Shown here: positions 1 to 7,819 of the stretch, piece by piece
Layout: each line of letters starts with the position of its first letter
Numbering within the stretch: the stretch's first letter is position 1
Source of the DNA: an uncultured Chloroflexota bacterium
GTDB taxonomy: Bacteria > Chloroflexota > Chloroflexia > Chloroflexales > Roseiflexaceae
NCBI GenBank assembly: GCA_903871975.1
Contig: CAIQIY010000500.1
Location: forward strand, 1-14,040
Length of the DNA: 14,040 nt
Direction: 5' to 3'
Program-made: the position numbers and the translations under genes
The notes under the pieces: model-generated
Told to the model about the DNA's origin: nothing
What the model saw: only the letters and a program-made list of their open reading frames with translations
Database searches by the model: none

Positions 1-536
1 ACCTCGATGTCGCCTACGACCTGTTGCACCAGACCAGCTGGCCATCGTGGCTCTATTCCGTCACCCACGGCGCGACCACCATCTGGGAACGCTGGGACGG
101 CTGGACGGAGGAGCATGGCTTTCAGAATCCGGGGATGAATTCGTTCAACCATTACGCCTACGGTGCGATCGGTGCATGGCTCTACACGACGGTGGCGGGC
201 ATCGATAGCCATCCGGCACATCCCGGCCATCAGTGGCTGCGCCTCGCGCCACGCCCCGGTGGCCGGCTGACGGCCGCCTGGGCGCACTACGACGCCGGCT
301 TCGGCACGATCGTGAGCGACTGGCGGCTGCGCGATGAGACGTTCGAGTGGCTGATCACCGTGCCCGCCAACTGTCGGGCGACGGCGGTCATCCCGTGGGG
401 CGATGCGATCGTCACCGAGAGCGGCGACGCGCTGGAACGCGCAGCCGGCGTGCTCGGCATCACACGCCACGCTGATCGGGTCGAATGCGACCTGCTGGCC
501 GGCGAGTACCGCTTCGTGGCGCAGCGCACGGCGTGA
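1..536 (+). CDS. Alpha-L-rhamnosidase (GH78), C-terminal part; 5' end outside window
   Basis: This enzyme hydrolyses terminal alpha-L-rhamnose from plant or microbial glycans and glycosides. The reading frame is open from base 3 to the TGA at 534-536, so only the last 177 or so codons are present. The beginning matches the end of the (alpha/alpha)6-barrel of bacterial GH78 enzymes: PSWLYSV, then GATTIWERWDGW, then a GFQNPGMNSFNHYAYG stretch, which is highly characteristic. The Glu of WERWDGW (codon 87-89) probably corresponds to the catalytic general base known from solved GH78 structures; that assignment is family knowledge, not proven here. After AGI comes the C-terminal beta-sandwich domain (LRLAPRPGG, followed by beta-rich sequence ending FVAQRTA). 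The next gene begins 21 bp downstream, but nothing functional links the two. Family assignment is secure; substrate and localisation cannot be judged without the N-terminus. Confidence 0.93.
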   Translation, partial: LDVAYDLLHQTSWPSWLYSVTHGATTIWERWDGWTEEHGFQNPGMNSFNHYAYGAIGAWLYTTVAGIDSHPAHPGHQWLRLAPRPGGRLTAAWAHYDAGFGTIVSDWRLRDETFEWLITVPANCRATAVIPWGDAIVTESGDALERAAGVLGITRHADRVECDLLAGEYRFVAQRTA

Positions 537-557
537 TGCCATGACCGGGGGCGGCGT

Positions 558-1430
558 ATGATGCAGTTTTTCCGGCGCGCCGGCGCCACGGGGCATGTCT
601 TTCGCACGCGGTTTGGCCGGCGGACCGCACTCGGCCTCGCGTGGAGCGGCTTCGTGCTGCCATTCGACACCCTGGCCGTCGTCCCGACGACCGCGCAGAC
701 GGTCGAGCTGACGCTGCAGGTGCAGACCGCCGATCGCCAGGAGCTCATCGTCGCTGGCAGCGTGCTCATTCGGCTGGTCACCGACACCGCCGTCGCGATG
801 TTCGATTTCACCGTCGATGTCGCCAGCGGCGCCCATCGCGAGCATTGGCGTGACAACGTGCGGATCGCCGTGATCGAGCAGATCCAGAAGTCGATCCGGC
901 GCCATGCCGCCACCGTGTCGGTCATCGACGCAATCGCGGCACCGGCCGCCTTTGAGACGGCGGTGCAGGCAGCCCTTGAGCGCGGTCAAAGCGCGCTCGC
1001 CAGCCGGGGCATCCAGTTCGAGGCCTGCATGCTGACTCAAGTGACGCCCGGCGATCGCAAGCTGGCCGAGGCACTCGGCGCCAGCGAGCGCCAGGCGCTC
1101 TTGGCCGCCGCCGACGCCGCGATCCATGAACGGCAGATGAAAGCAGCCGAGCATTCGCGGCTGCTGCAGTCCTTCGAAGCAGAAACCACGCTGCGCCTTG
1201 AGGATGAGCGCAGCAGGCTGGTCGCGCGGCGCGGCGAGAACCTGATCGCCGAGGCGACCGCCGAGGCCAGCGCAGCGCGACGGCGACTCGAGGCCGTGGC
1301 CGGGATGGCGCCACCACAGCTGATGGCAGCAGCGCTGCTGCGCGCAGCCGAGAGCGGGCATCTCGGCCATGTCACGATCACCTCCGATGTGATCGCAGCG
1401 CTGCAGGGCACCGGCGAGCCGACACCGTGA
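558..1430 (+). CDS. SPFH/band-7-like domain protein
   Basis: This is a 290-residue protein. Residues about 30-160 look like an SPFH (stomatin/prohibitin/flotillin/HflK) domain: beta-strand-rich sequence with PTTAQTVELTLQVQTADRQE, then SVLIRLV, then a helical part ending in RGIQFEACMLTQVTP, a typical SPFH C-terminal strand. Residues about 165-245 are rich in Ala, Glu, Arg and Gln and look like the long amphipathic or coiled-coil helix that drives SPFH oligomerisation. I see no clear N-terminal transmembrane helix, so membrane attachment would have to be peripheral or through partners. The start is ATG 558 (or 561 directly after it); a G-rich stretch at 547-551 is a weak ribosome site. The stop overlaps the GTG start of the next gene (GTGA), which implies translational coupling to a NAD-kinase-fold protein. 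SPFH scaffolds organise membrane microdomains or proteases; the role here is unknown. Confidence 0.78.
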   Translation: MMQFFRRAGATGHVFRTRFGRRTALGLAWSGFVLPFDTLAVVPTTAQTVELTLQVQTADRQELIVAGSVLIRLVTDTAVAMFDFTVDVASGAHREHWRDNVRIAVIEQIQKSIRRHAATVSVIDAIAAPAAFETAVQAALERGQSALASRGIQFEACMLTQVTPGDRKLAEALGASERQALLAAADAAIHERQMKAAEHSRLLQSFEAETTLRLEDERSRLVARRGENLIAEATAEASAARRRLEAVAGMAPPQLMAAALLRAAESGHLGHVTITSDVIAALQGTGEPTP

Positions 1431-2356
1431 TCAACCGCATCGTGCTGGTGTGGCGTCGGTCGCGCTATGCCGAGCTGCTGCGCACGACGCTGACCGAAAG
1501 CCGCGCCAGATTTGAGCTGGAGCGGGCCGGCGCTTCGCTCGAACCCTACCTGCGCGAGCACCACGCCGCCCAGCAGGCGCTCGCAAGCATTCGCGCGCAG
1601 CTGCCGATCGACCTCGCGACCACGATGGTCGAGCGCGATGAGCTGCCGCACACCCTGTTCCGCGCACACGATGTGATCATCGTGTGCGGCCCCGACGGCT
1701 TGTTCGCCAACCTCGCCCAGTACGTCGACGACCAGCCGGTCATTGCCGTCAACCCCGACCCGGCGACGGTCGCTGGCGCGCTGATGCTGCATGCACCAAC
1801 TGCCGTGCGCCAACTGCTCGACGCCGTTCTGGCCGGGCGCCAGCGCGTCGAGTATCTGCCGCTGGCCTGCGCCAGCCGCGACGGGCGCCCACTGCTCTGG
1901 GCGATCAACGACATCTTCCTCGGGCGGCCCGACCAGGTTTCGGCGCGCTATCGGATCAGCTTCGCCGGCCGCAGCGAAGCCCAGTCGTCGAGCGGCGTGA
2001 TCGTCGCTACCGGTGTCGGCTCGAGCGGTTGGATGCAGGCAGTGCGCAGCCAGCTGCACGGCATGCTTGGCGCAGCGGCGCTGCATGCTCTGCCACCACT
2101 GCCCGCTCCCAGCGACGCCACGCTCGCATTCGTCGTCCGGGAGCCGTTCGTGTCACCGACCACTCAGGCCACGATCGTGTGCGGCGTTGTGACGGCCGAC
2201 CAACCACTGCAGCTGCGCTGTGAGATGCCGACCCACGGCTGTGTCTTCTCGGACGGCATCGTCGAACAGGCGGTCGCGTGGCCGGCCGGCACGACGGTGA
2301 CGGTGTCGGTCGGCCAACGCCGAATCGCACGCGTGGTCGCCGCGCCAACACGGTGA
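1427..2356 (+). CDS. NAD(+) kinase-fold protein (predicted NAD kinase-like / sugar kinase)
   Basis: This 309-residue protein has the layout of the NAD kinase/diacylglycerol-kinase-like superfamily, which phosphorylates NAD(H) using ATP or polyphosphate. Residues 83-91 read VIIVCGPDG, the position of the canonical GGDG loop, with Asp90 kept but the second Gly replaced by Pro. Residues 160-163 (INDI) match the NE/ND motif (N161, D162). Residues 194-202 (ATGVGSSGW) match the T-x-T-G-S-T-A-Y region. NPDPATVAGALMLH at about 108-121 resembles the conserved NxDP-type segment after the nucleotide loop. The N-terminal 80 residues are divergent. The GTG start at 1427 overlaps the SPFH stop by 4 bp, so the two are almost certainly co-translated. 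The fold is likely; because the glycine loop is altered, true NAD kinase activity is uncertain, and a regulatory or different-substrate kinase is possible. It is unlikely to be the cell's housekeeping NadK. Confidence 0.72.
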   Translation: MINRIVLVWRRSRYAELLRTTLTESRARFELERAGASLEPYLREHHAAQQALASIRAQLPIDLATTMVERDELPHTLFRAHDVIIVCGPDGLFANLAQYVDDQPVIAVNPDPATVAGALMLHAPTAVRQLLDAVLAGRQRVEYLPLACASRDGRPLLWAINDIFLGRPDQVSARYRISFAGRSEAQSSSGVIVATGVGSSGWMQAVRSQLHGMLGAAALHALPPLPAPSDATLAFVVREPFVSPTTQATIVCGVVTADQPLQLRCEMPTHGCVFSDGIVEQAVAWPAGTTVTVSVGQRRIARVVAAPTR

Positions 2357-2547
2357 TTCGCCGCAGCCCCTCGCCGCCATTGCGCCGATGCCCTTCTGGC
2401 GCGTCATCGGCAGGCGGCGGCGGCCGGCATCGCCAAACGATTGGCGCGGCCAACTGGGAGGACCGCAGCGTGCGTTGGCGCCGCACCGGGCATGGGCCAA
2501 CGCCGTACCACATCGCGTGGTGCAGCGCTGGCCACCACGAGTGCCCG

Positions 2548-2575
2548 TTGTTGTGCACGCCGTGTGCAGTATGAT
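2548..2575 (+). promoter_or_regulatory. Candidate sigma70-type promoter for the helicase/methyltransferase operon
   Basis: A -10-like hexamer TATGAT (2570-2575, one mismatch from TATAAT) is preceded by TTGTTG (2548-2553, only the first three bases matching TTGACA) at a 16-bp spacing. It lies in the only sizeable gap before the operon and is AT-richer than its surroundings. Transcription would start near 2582 and give a leader of about 65 nt before the chosen start. The -35 match is poor, and no transcript data support it. Confidence 0.4.
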
Positions 2576-2591
2576 GGCATCGCCGGCGTAG

Positions 2592-2617
2592 CCCACGACC
2601 GCGCGCAGCGTCGTGGG
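2592..2617. promoter_or_regulatory. Perfect 8-bp inverted repeat in the operon leader (candidate operator or hairpin)
   Basis: CCCACGAC (2592-2599) and GTCGTGGG (2610-2617) are perfect reverse complements separated by 10 nt. The element sits between the candidate -10 box and the Shine-Dalgarno. It could be a dimeric repressor operator just downstream of the start of transcription, or an mRNA stem-loop in the 5' leader. There is no T-run, so it is not an intrinsic terminator. In GC-rich DNA such repeats also arise by chance. Confidence 0.35.
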
Positions 2618-2634
2618 GCGCCGATGAGCAGACC

Positions 2635-2640
2635 GAGGAG
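2635..2640 (+). promoter_or_regulatory. Shine-Dalgarno deciding the helicase start
   Basis: GAGGAG is followed by a 7-nt spacer to ATG 2648. This makes 2648 a better start than the in-frame ATG at 2624 or the more distant upstream starts. The protein sequence also becomes family-like from MDVFALRD onward. Confidence 0.7.
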
Positions 2641-2647
2641 CGCCGTG

Positions 2648-5600
2648 ATGGATGTCTTCGCCCTCCGCGATCGGGTGATCGCCGACTATGCCGAGTACGT
2701 GCGAAGCTTCGTCACCATCAGCGACCCGCAGATCCACGCGTTTGTCGCCGGCGAGCTCGCTGCCGGGCGCTGGTGGCCCGAGCCGCTGGTGCAGCTGAAC
2801 CCGGCGTTCGAATCGGCCGGCACCGTCGAGGATCTGGTCGACGCCGGGGAGCTGCATCCGGAGTGCGCGCGGATCTTTCGGCGCGGCAAGGCGCCCGAGC
2901 ACGGCGTGCCTGGCAGCAGCATCCGGCTGCACCATCATCAGCGTGTGGCGCTCGCATGCGCGCATGCCGGCCAGTCGTACGTGCTCACGACCGGCACCGG
3001 CTCGGGCAAGAGCCTGACCTACGTGCTGCCGATCGTCGATCATGTGCTGCGGCAACGCGACCGCGGCGCACGGCGTGGCATCGCCGCGCTGGTGATCTAC
3101 CCGATGAATGCGCTGGTGAACAGCCAGCTCAACGAACTGCAACGCTACCTGACGGTCGGCTACGGTGTGGGCCACGAGCCGGTGCGGTTTGCCCGCTACA
3201 CCGGCCAGGAGAGCACCGACGAAAAAGACCGCATTGCGGCCGATCCACCCGACATCCTGCTGACCAATTACATGATGGCCGAATTGCTGCTGACGCGCGG
3301 CGACCGGAACGACCGCCGGCTGCTCGCCGCAGCGCAAGGGCTCGAATTTCTGGTGCTCGACGAGCTGCATACCTATCGCGGCCGGCAAGGCGCCGACATC
3401 GCGCTGCTGGTGCGGCGCATCCGGGCGCGCATCGGCTCCGCCACGATGCGCTGCATCGGCACCTCGGCCACCATCGCCGGCCGGGGCACGCGCGAGCAAC
3501 GCCATGCCGCGGCGGCACAGCTCGCCAGTCGCCTGTGCGGCACCACCATCACCACCGACGCGGTGATCGGCGAGACGCTGCGCCGCGTCGCGCACGGGCA
3601 ACCGGCCAGCGGCGCGGCGCTGCGGGCAGCGTTGGAACGCCCGGCCGACTATACGGCGCTCGATGGCGCGGCGTTGCTGCACCACCCACTCACCGAGTGG
3701 ATCGAGCGGGCGTTTGGCCTGCAACAGGACGCGGCCGGCCGGCTCGAACGCCGCGCGCCGCAGACCCTGCCGGCCGCCGCCGAACAGCTGGCGCAGCTCA
3801 GCGGCGCCGACGTCGCACAGTGCCGTGCCCATCTGGCCGCATTGCTGCTGGCCGGCTACCACGTCGGGCATCCCGATACCGGTGCGCCGTTGGTGGCATT
3901 CCGACTGCACCAGTTCATCAGTCGCGGCGATACCGTCTTCGCCGGGCTCGCCGCCGCCGACGCGCCGCGCTATCTGACCGTCGAAGGGCAGCAGTACGTG
4001 CCCGGCACCAGCGACCCGCGACACGTTCTGCTGCCACTCGCCTTTTGCCGCGACTGTGGCCACGAGTATTATGTCGTCACGCTGGATCGACGCGCCGGCG
4101 TATGCCGTGCCCGACGCCTACAAGACGGCGACGACGGCCTCGGCCAGGCGGGTGTCCTCACGGCGTATCGCGCCGAACGCGACGGCGACATCGAGCAGCA
4201 CTTCCCCGACGACTGGCTCGAGGCGCGGCGCGATGGCACCCGGCGCACGCGGCCAGTGCTGCGCGAACAGCTGCCGCAGCGCATTCGCATCGCCGTCGAT
4301 GGCCGGATCGACGAACGCGGCATCGACCTGTGGTTCGTGCCCACGCCGTTCCGCCTGTGCCTGCAGTGTCACACCAGCCACGACGGCCGCGGCAGCGAGT
4401 TCGGCCGCCTGTGCGAGCTGGCCAGCACCGGGCGCAGCACCGCCACGACCATCCTGGCGTTGGCGACGGTACGGCAGTTGCGCGCCATGCCCGCCGACGC
4501 GCTGCCACGCGGTGCGCGCAAAGTGTTGTCGTTCAGCGACAATCGTCAGGACGCATCGTTGCAGGCGGGGCATTTGAACGACTTTGTCCAGGTGGCGTTG
4601 CTGCGCGGCGCGCTGACGGCGGCGCTGCAGCACGCCGGCGACGCCGGGATCGAACACGATCGCATCGCCGCGGCGGTCACGCGCGCACTCGGCCTGGAGT
4701 TCGCCGAATACGCATCGAACCGCGATGCCATCCTGTTGGCGCGCCGCAGCGCCGAGGAGGCGCTCGAGGGCGTCACCGGATACCGGCTGTATCTCGATCT
4801 GCGGCGCGGCTGGCGTATCAACGCGCCGAACCTCGAGCAGACCGGGCTGTTGCGCATCGAGTACCCCTGGCTCGACGAGTGGGCCGCCGAGCCGACGCTG
4901 TGGGCCAGCGGGCATGCACTGCTGCGCCACGCGACACCGGCGCACCGCGCCGCCGCCGCCCGGCTGGTGCTCGACTGGTTTCGCCGCTCGCTGGCGATCA
5001 AGGTGCTGGCACTCGACGACCAGGAACAACAGCGGCTGCGGGCGCGCAGCTTCCAGCACCTCGTCGAGCCGTGGGCACTGGCCGACGACGAGCGCCTGCA
5101 ACCGGCCCGCATGATCGGTGTCGCGCTCAAGCCCCGCGCGGCTGCCGGCCTCGAACGCTCGCTCGGGCCGCGCTCGCAGCTCGGCCGCTGGTTGCGCAGC
5201 GCCGCGTGCTGGGGGCACGGCGATGGGCTGCTGCCCGAAGCACAATTCGCCGACCTGGCCGGCGAGCTGCTCGCGGCACTGGCCCGCGGCGGCTACCTCG
5301 AAGTCGTGGGTCGCAGTGCTGGTCAGCCGCTGTATCAGCTGCAGGCCGCGGCGTTGCGCTGGTGCGCCGGCACCGGCCGGCCCGGCGCCGATGCACGCCC
5401 CGACCGACGCGGCGCCGGTGCTGCGCGCCGCGCCAATCACTACTTCGTCCAGCTCTATCAGGCCGTCGCGCTGGCGCTGCGCGGCGTGCAGGCCCACGAG
5501 CACACCGCGCAGGTGCCGGCGGCCCGGCGCGAGGCGCGCGAGCAGGCGTTCCGCGAAGGTGCGCTGCCCGTGCTGTTCTGCTCGCCCACGATGGAGCTGG

Positions 5601-7819
5601 GTGTCGACATCGCCGACCTGAACGTCGTGCATCTGCGCAATGTGCCGCCGTCGCCGGCGAATTATGCCCAGCGCTCGGGGCGTGCCGGCCGCAACGGCCA
5701 GCCAGCCCTGGTGCTGACGTATTGCAGTGCCCCCAACGCCCACGACCAGTACTTCTTCCGGCGGCCCGAGCTGATGGTCGCCGGCGCCGTCACGCCGCCG
5801 CGCATCGAGCTGGCCAACGAAGACCTGGTGCGCGCCCATGTCCACGCCACCTGGCTCGCCGCCACCGGCCACTGGCTCGGCCGCACGATCAAGGAGCTGA
5901 TCGATCTCGAGCAGGCTGCGGCGCCACGGCCGCTGCCGCTCCGCGAGCCGGTACGCGCCGCGCTGGCGTCGCCGGCGGCCCGCGACGATGCGCTACACCA
6001 CTGCCGCCGCCTGCTCGCCGGCCTGCAGGCCGAATTGCGCGATGCCGCCTGGTATCGCCCCGACTGGCTGCACGCGACGATCGACGATGCACCGCGGGCG
6101 TTCGACGCCGCGTTCGAACGTTGGCGCCAGCTCTATCTGGCCGCCGCGACGCAACGCGAGCTCCAGCACCGCATCGCCGGCGACCATGCCTCGGGGCCCG
6201 AGGCGGTGCAGCGCGCCCGCACGCTGCGCGCCGAAGCCGAGGCACAGCTGCACCTGCTCATCGCCGACCAGCCGGGCGTCACCAGCGACTTCTACCCGTA
6301 TCGCTATCTCGCCAGCGAGGGCTTTCTGCCGGGCTACAACTTCCCGCGGCTGCCGCTCACCGCGTTCATCCCGGGGCGGCGCGTCCGCGATGGCCGCGAT
6401 GGCCGCGACGAGTTCGTCGCACGTGCCCGCTTCCTGGCGATCGCCGAGTTTGGCCCGGGCAATTCGATCTACTACGAGGGCAATCGCTATCGGATCGCAC
6501 GGGTGCTGCTGACGGCCGGCGATGGCGCCGAGCGCGAGCCGCTGCAGGCGGCCAAGTTGTGTGCCGCCTGCGGCTATGGCCACCTGGGGGCTGCACGCGA
6601 CGCCGAACGCTGCGCCGGATGCGGCACGGTGCTGCGCGGCGCGACCGAGCGCTTCCGGACGAACCTGTTCCGCATGCAGAATGTGGCGACCGTACGCGCC
6701 GACCGGATCACGTGCGATGAGGAGGAACGCCAGCGCCAGGGGTACGAATTGCTCACCGCCTATGCGTTCGCACCGCGCGCCGGCGGCGTCGACATCGAGC
6801 GCGTGCACATCGAGGCCGCCGACGGCGGCGAACTGGCGCAGGCGGTCTATGCGCCGGCCGCGACGATCTATCGGCTGAACCTGGGCTGGCGTCGCCGTGC
6901 AGCGCAGGCGGTCGAGGGCTTTGTGCTCGACTACGAGACCGGCAATTGGGTGTCTGATGCGGACGATGGCACCGAAGCGGCGTCGCGCCATGCGCTGCAA
7001 CGGGTGGTGCCGTTCGTCCAGGATACGCGCAATGCGCTGCTGCTCACGCTGGCGGCTACCGAGGCGGCACGGTTGCCGACGCTGAGCGTGGCGCTGCAGC
7101 GCGGCATCGAGGCGGCGTTTCAGCTCGAGGAGCGCGAATTGAGCGTCGAGCTGTTGCCGTCGGCCGATGCGCCGGCCCATGTGCTGCTCTACGAGGCTGC
7201 CGAGGGTGGCGCGGGTGTGCTCACGCGCCTGGCCAGCGAGCCCGATGCGCTGGCGCGCGTGGCATACGCCGCGCTGGCCGAACTGCATTTCGCCGCCGAT
7301 GGCCGCGATCTGCAGCACGCGCCGCATGCCCGCGAGGTGTGTGTGGCGGCGTGTTATGATTGCCTGCTGTCGTACCAGAACCAGTCGCTGCACCGGCAAT
7401 TGGATCGCCATCTGGCGCGCGATGTGCTGCTGCAGCTCGCAACCGGCCGGGCCAGGCCGCTCGGCCGGGCGCACAGCCGCGAGCAGCTGCGCGACCAGCT
7501 GCTGGCGGCGTGCGATTCCGAACTCGAACGACGGTTCGTGCGCTTCTTGTATCGCCATGGCTATCGCTTGCCCGACCAGGCCCAGCTGCGCCTCGAGCCG
7601 TATGGCACGCGGCCGGATTTCGTCTACCTCGGCGCGACTGCTGCCGTCTACGTCGATGGGCCACTGCACGACGAACCCGCACGCGCGGCCCGTGACCGCG
7701 AGATCGTGGCGCGGCTCGCCGCCGATTGGGATGTCATTCGCGTGCGCCACGACGATGAGTGGCCCGCCGTCGTGGCCGAATGGCGCGATGTGTTCGGGCC
7801 GGGAGATCAGCATCGATGA
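2648..7819 (+). CDS. DEAD/DEAH-box helicase with DUF1998 region and C-terminal Vsr/DUF559-like nuclease-fold domain (defence-associated)
   Basis: This 1723-residue superfamily 2 helicase belongs to the YprA/MrfA-like, DUF1998-bearing group; DISARM DrmA+DrmB and Druantia DruE are functional relatives. Lobe 1 has Walker A GTGSGKS (116-122), NPMNA-type IYPMNALVNSQ, TGQES, Walker B DELH (238-241) with HTYRGRQGAD, and GTSAT (271-275). Lobe 2 has PTMELGVDIADLNVVHLRN and QRSGRAGR (1008-1015). More than 700 residues separate the two; this insert contains CRDC (C467, C470) and CLQC (C571, C574), probably one zinc site. The DUF1998-like half carries a second zinc ribbon (C1305, C1308, C1322, C1325) and the terminal cluster C1565, C1569, C1572 followed by LLSY. 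The last 110 or so residues resemble a Vsr/DUF559-type nuclease: SELERRF (E1625, E1627), RPDF (D1657) and YVDGPLHDEP (D1670, H1674). The stop overlaps the next start (ATGA). It probably translocates on or unwinds invading DNA, with the tail as candidate nuclease. Confidence 0.88.
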   Translation: MDVFALRDRVIADYAEYVRSFVTISDPQIHAFVAGELAAGRWWPEPLVQLNPAFESAGTVEDLVDAGELHPECARIFRRGKAPEHGVPGSSIRLHHHQRVALACAHAGQSYVLTTGTGSGKSLTYVLPIVDHVLRQRDRGARRGIAALVIYPMNALVNSQLNELQRYLTVGYGVGHEPVRFARYTGQESTDEKDRIAADPPDILLTNYMMAELLLTRGDRNDRRLLAAAQGLEFLVLDELHTYRGRQGADIALLVRRIRARIGSATMRCIGTSATIAGRGTREQRHAAAAQLASRLCGTTITTDAVIGETLRRVAHGQPASGAALRAALERPADYTALDGAALLHHPLTEWIERAFGLQQDAAGRLERRAPQTLPAAAEQLAQLSGADVAQCRAHLAALLLAGYHVGHPDTGAPLVAFRLHQFISRGDTVFAGLAAADAPRYLTVEGQQYVPGTSDPRHVLLPLAFCRDCGHEYYVVTLDRRAGVCRARRLQDGDDGLGQAGVLTAYRAERDGDIEQHFPDDWLEARRDGTRRTRPVLREQLPQRIRIAVDGRIDERGIDLWFVPTPFRLCLQCHTSHDGRGSEFGRLCELASTGRSTATTILALATVRQLRAMPADALPRGARKVLSFSDNRQDASLQAGHLNDFVQVALLRGALTAALQHAGDAGIEHDRIAAAVTRALGLEFAEYASNRDAILLARRSAEEALEGVTGYRLYLDLRRGWRINAPNLEQTGLLRIEYPWLDEWAAEPTLWASGHALLRHATPAHRAAAARLVLDWFRRSLAIKVLALDDQEQQRLRARSFQHLVEPWALADDERLQPARMIGVALKPRAAAGLERSLGPRSQLGRWLRSAACWGHGDGLLPEAQFADLAGELLAALARGGYLEVVGRSAGQPLYQLQAAALRWCAGTGRPGADARPDRRGAGAARRANHYFVQLYQAVALALRGVQAHEHTAQVPAARREAREQAFREGALPVLFCSPTMELGVDIADLNVVHLRNVPPSPANYAQRSGRAGRNGQPALVLTYCSAPNAHDQYFFRRPELMVAGAVTPPRIELANEDLVRAHVHATWLAATGHWLGRTIKELIDLEQAAAPRPLPLREPVRAALASPAARDDALHHCRRLLAGLQAELRDAAWYRPDWLHATIDDAPRAFDAAFERWRQLYLAAATQRELQHRIAGDHASGPEAVQRARTLRAEAEAQLHLLIADQPGVTSDFYPYRYLASEGFLPGYNFPRLPLTAFIPGRRVRDGRDGRDEFVARARFLAIAEFGPGNSIYYEGNRYRIARVLLTAGDGAEREPLQAAKLCAACGYGHLGAARDAERCAGCGTVLRGATERFRTNLFRMQNVATVRADRITCDEEERQRQGYELLTAYAFAPRAGGVDIERVHIEAADGGELAQAVYAPAATIYRLNLGWRRRAAQAVEGFVLDYETGNWVSDADDGTEAASRHALQRVVPFVQDTRNALLLTLAATEAARLPTLSVALQRGIEAAFQLEERELSVELLPSADAPAHVLLYEAAEGGAGVLTRLASEPDALARVAYAALAELHFAADGRDLQHAPHAREVCVAACYDCLLSYQNQSLHRQLDRHLARDVLLQLATGRARPLGRAHSREQLRDQLLAACDSELERRFVRFLYRHGYRLPDQAQLRLEPYGTRPDFVYLGATAAVYVDGPLHDEPARAARDREIVARLAADWDVIRVRHDDEWPAVVAEWRDVFGPGDQHR
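6386..6409 (+). repeat. Short in-frame tandem repeat (9-bp unit, about 2.7 copies)
   Basis: CGCGATGGC occurs twice in tandem (6386-6394, 6395-6403), followed by a partial third unit, within the helicase gene. It encodes an RDGRDGRD stretch in a likely loop. Because the unit is 9 bp, copy-number change would keep the frame. It is probably a minor slippage product. Confidence 0.6.

Larger units (their letters stand above)
2357..2647. other. Intergenic region upstream of the defence operon
   Basis: This 291-bp gap separates the SPFH/NAD-kinase pair from the large operon. Reading frames continue through it, but none shows a recognisable protein, and the family-like sequence of the helicase begins only at MDVFALRDRV. 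It contains a candidate promoter, a perfect 8-bp inverted repeat and a good Shine-Dalgarno, listed separately. I found no convincing intrinsic terminator after the NAD-kinase-like gene: short complementary pieces (CCGATG and CATCGG around 2380-2410) exist, but no T-run follows. No tRNA, small RNA or mobile-element end was recognised. Confidence 0.6.

Noticed and set aside
557..562. TATGAT hexamer as a promoter for the SPFH gene
   Set aside because: It overlaps the ATG start codon itself, so transcription from it would begin after the start. The gene probably depends on upstream transcription; the same hexamer also occurs by chance inside coding sequence near 7354.
2375..2415. Possible terminator after the NAD-kinase-like gene (CCGATG / CATCGG)
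   Set aside because: Only six paired bases with a long loop and no T-run; not better than chance in this composition.
2441..2647. N-terminal extension of the DUF1998 helicase through the upstream open frame
   Set aside because: The extra residues are compositionally odd, overlap the candidate promoter and inverted repeat, and the GAGGAG before ATG 2648 fits the later start.
2153..4063. Long open frame on the minus strand (636 codons), and similar ones at 4118-5872, 5993-8023, 7807-9399 and 11331-13592
   Set aside because: They lie opposite genes with clear family motifs. Their translations are low-complexity, rich in Gln, Arg, Ala and His, and show no recognisable domain. They are expected in GC-rich DNA where stop codons are rare.
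2773..6720. 1315-codon + strand open frame overlapping the DUF1998 helicase
   Set aside because: It is Arg/Ala/Pro-rich out-of-frame reading of the helicase gene with no motif; the overlapping frame has all the helicase motifs.
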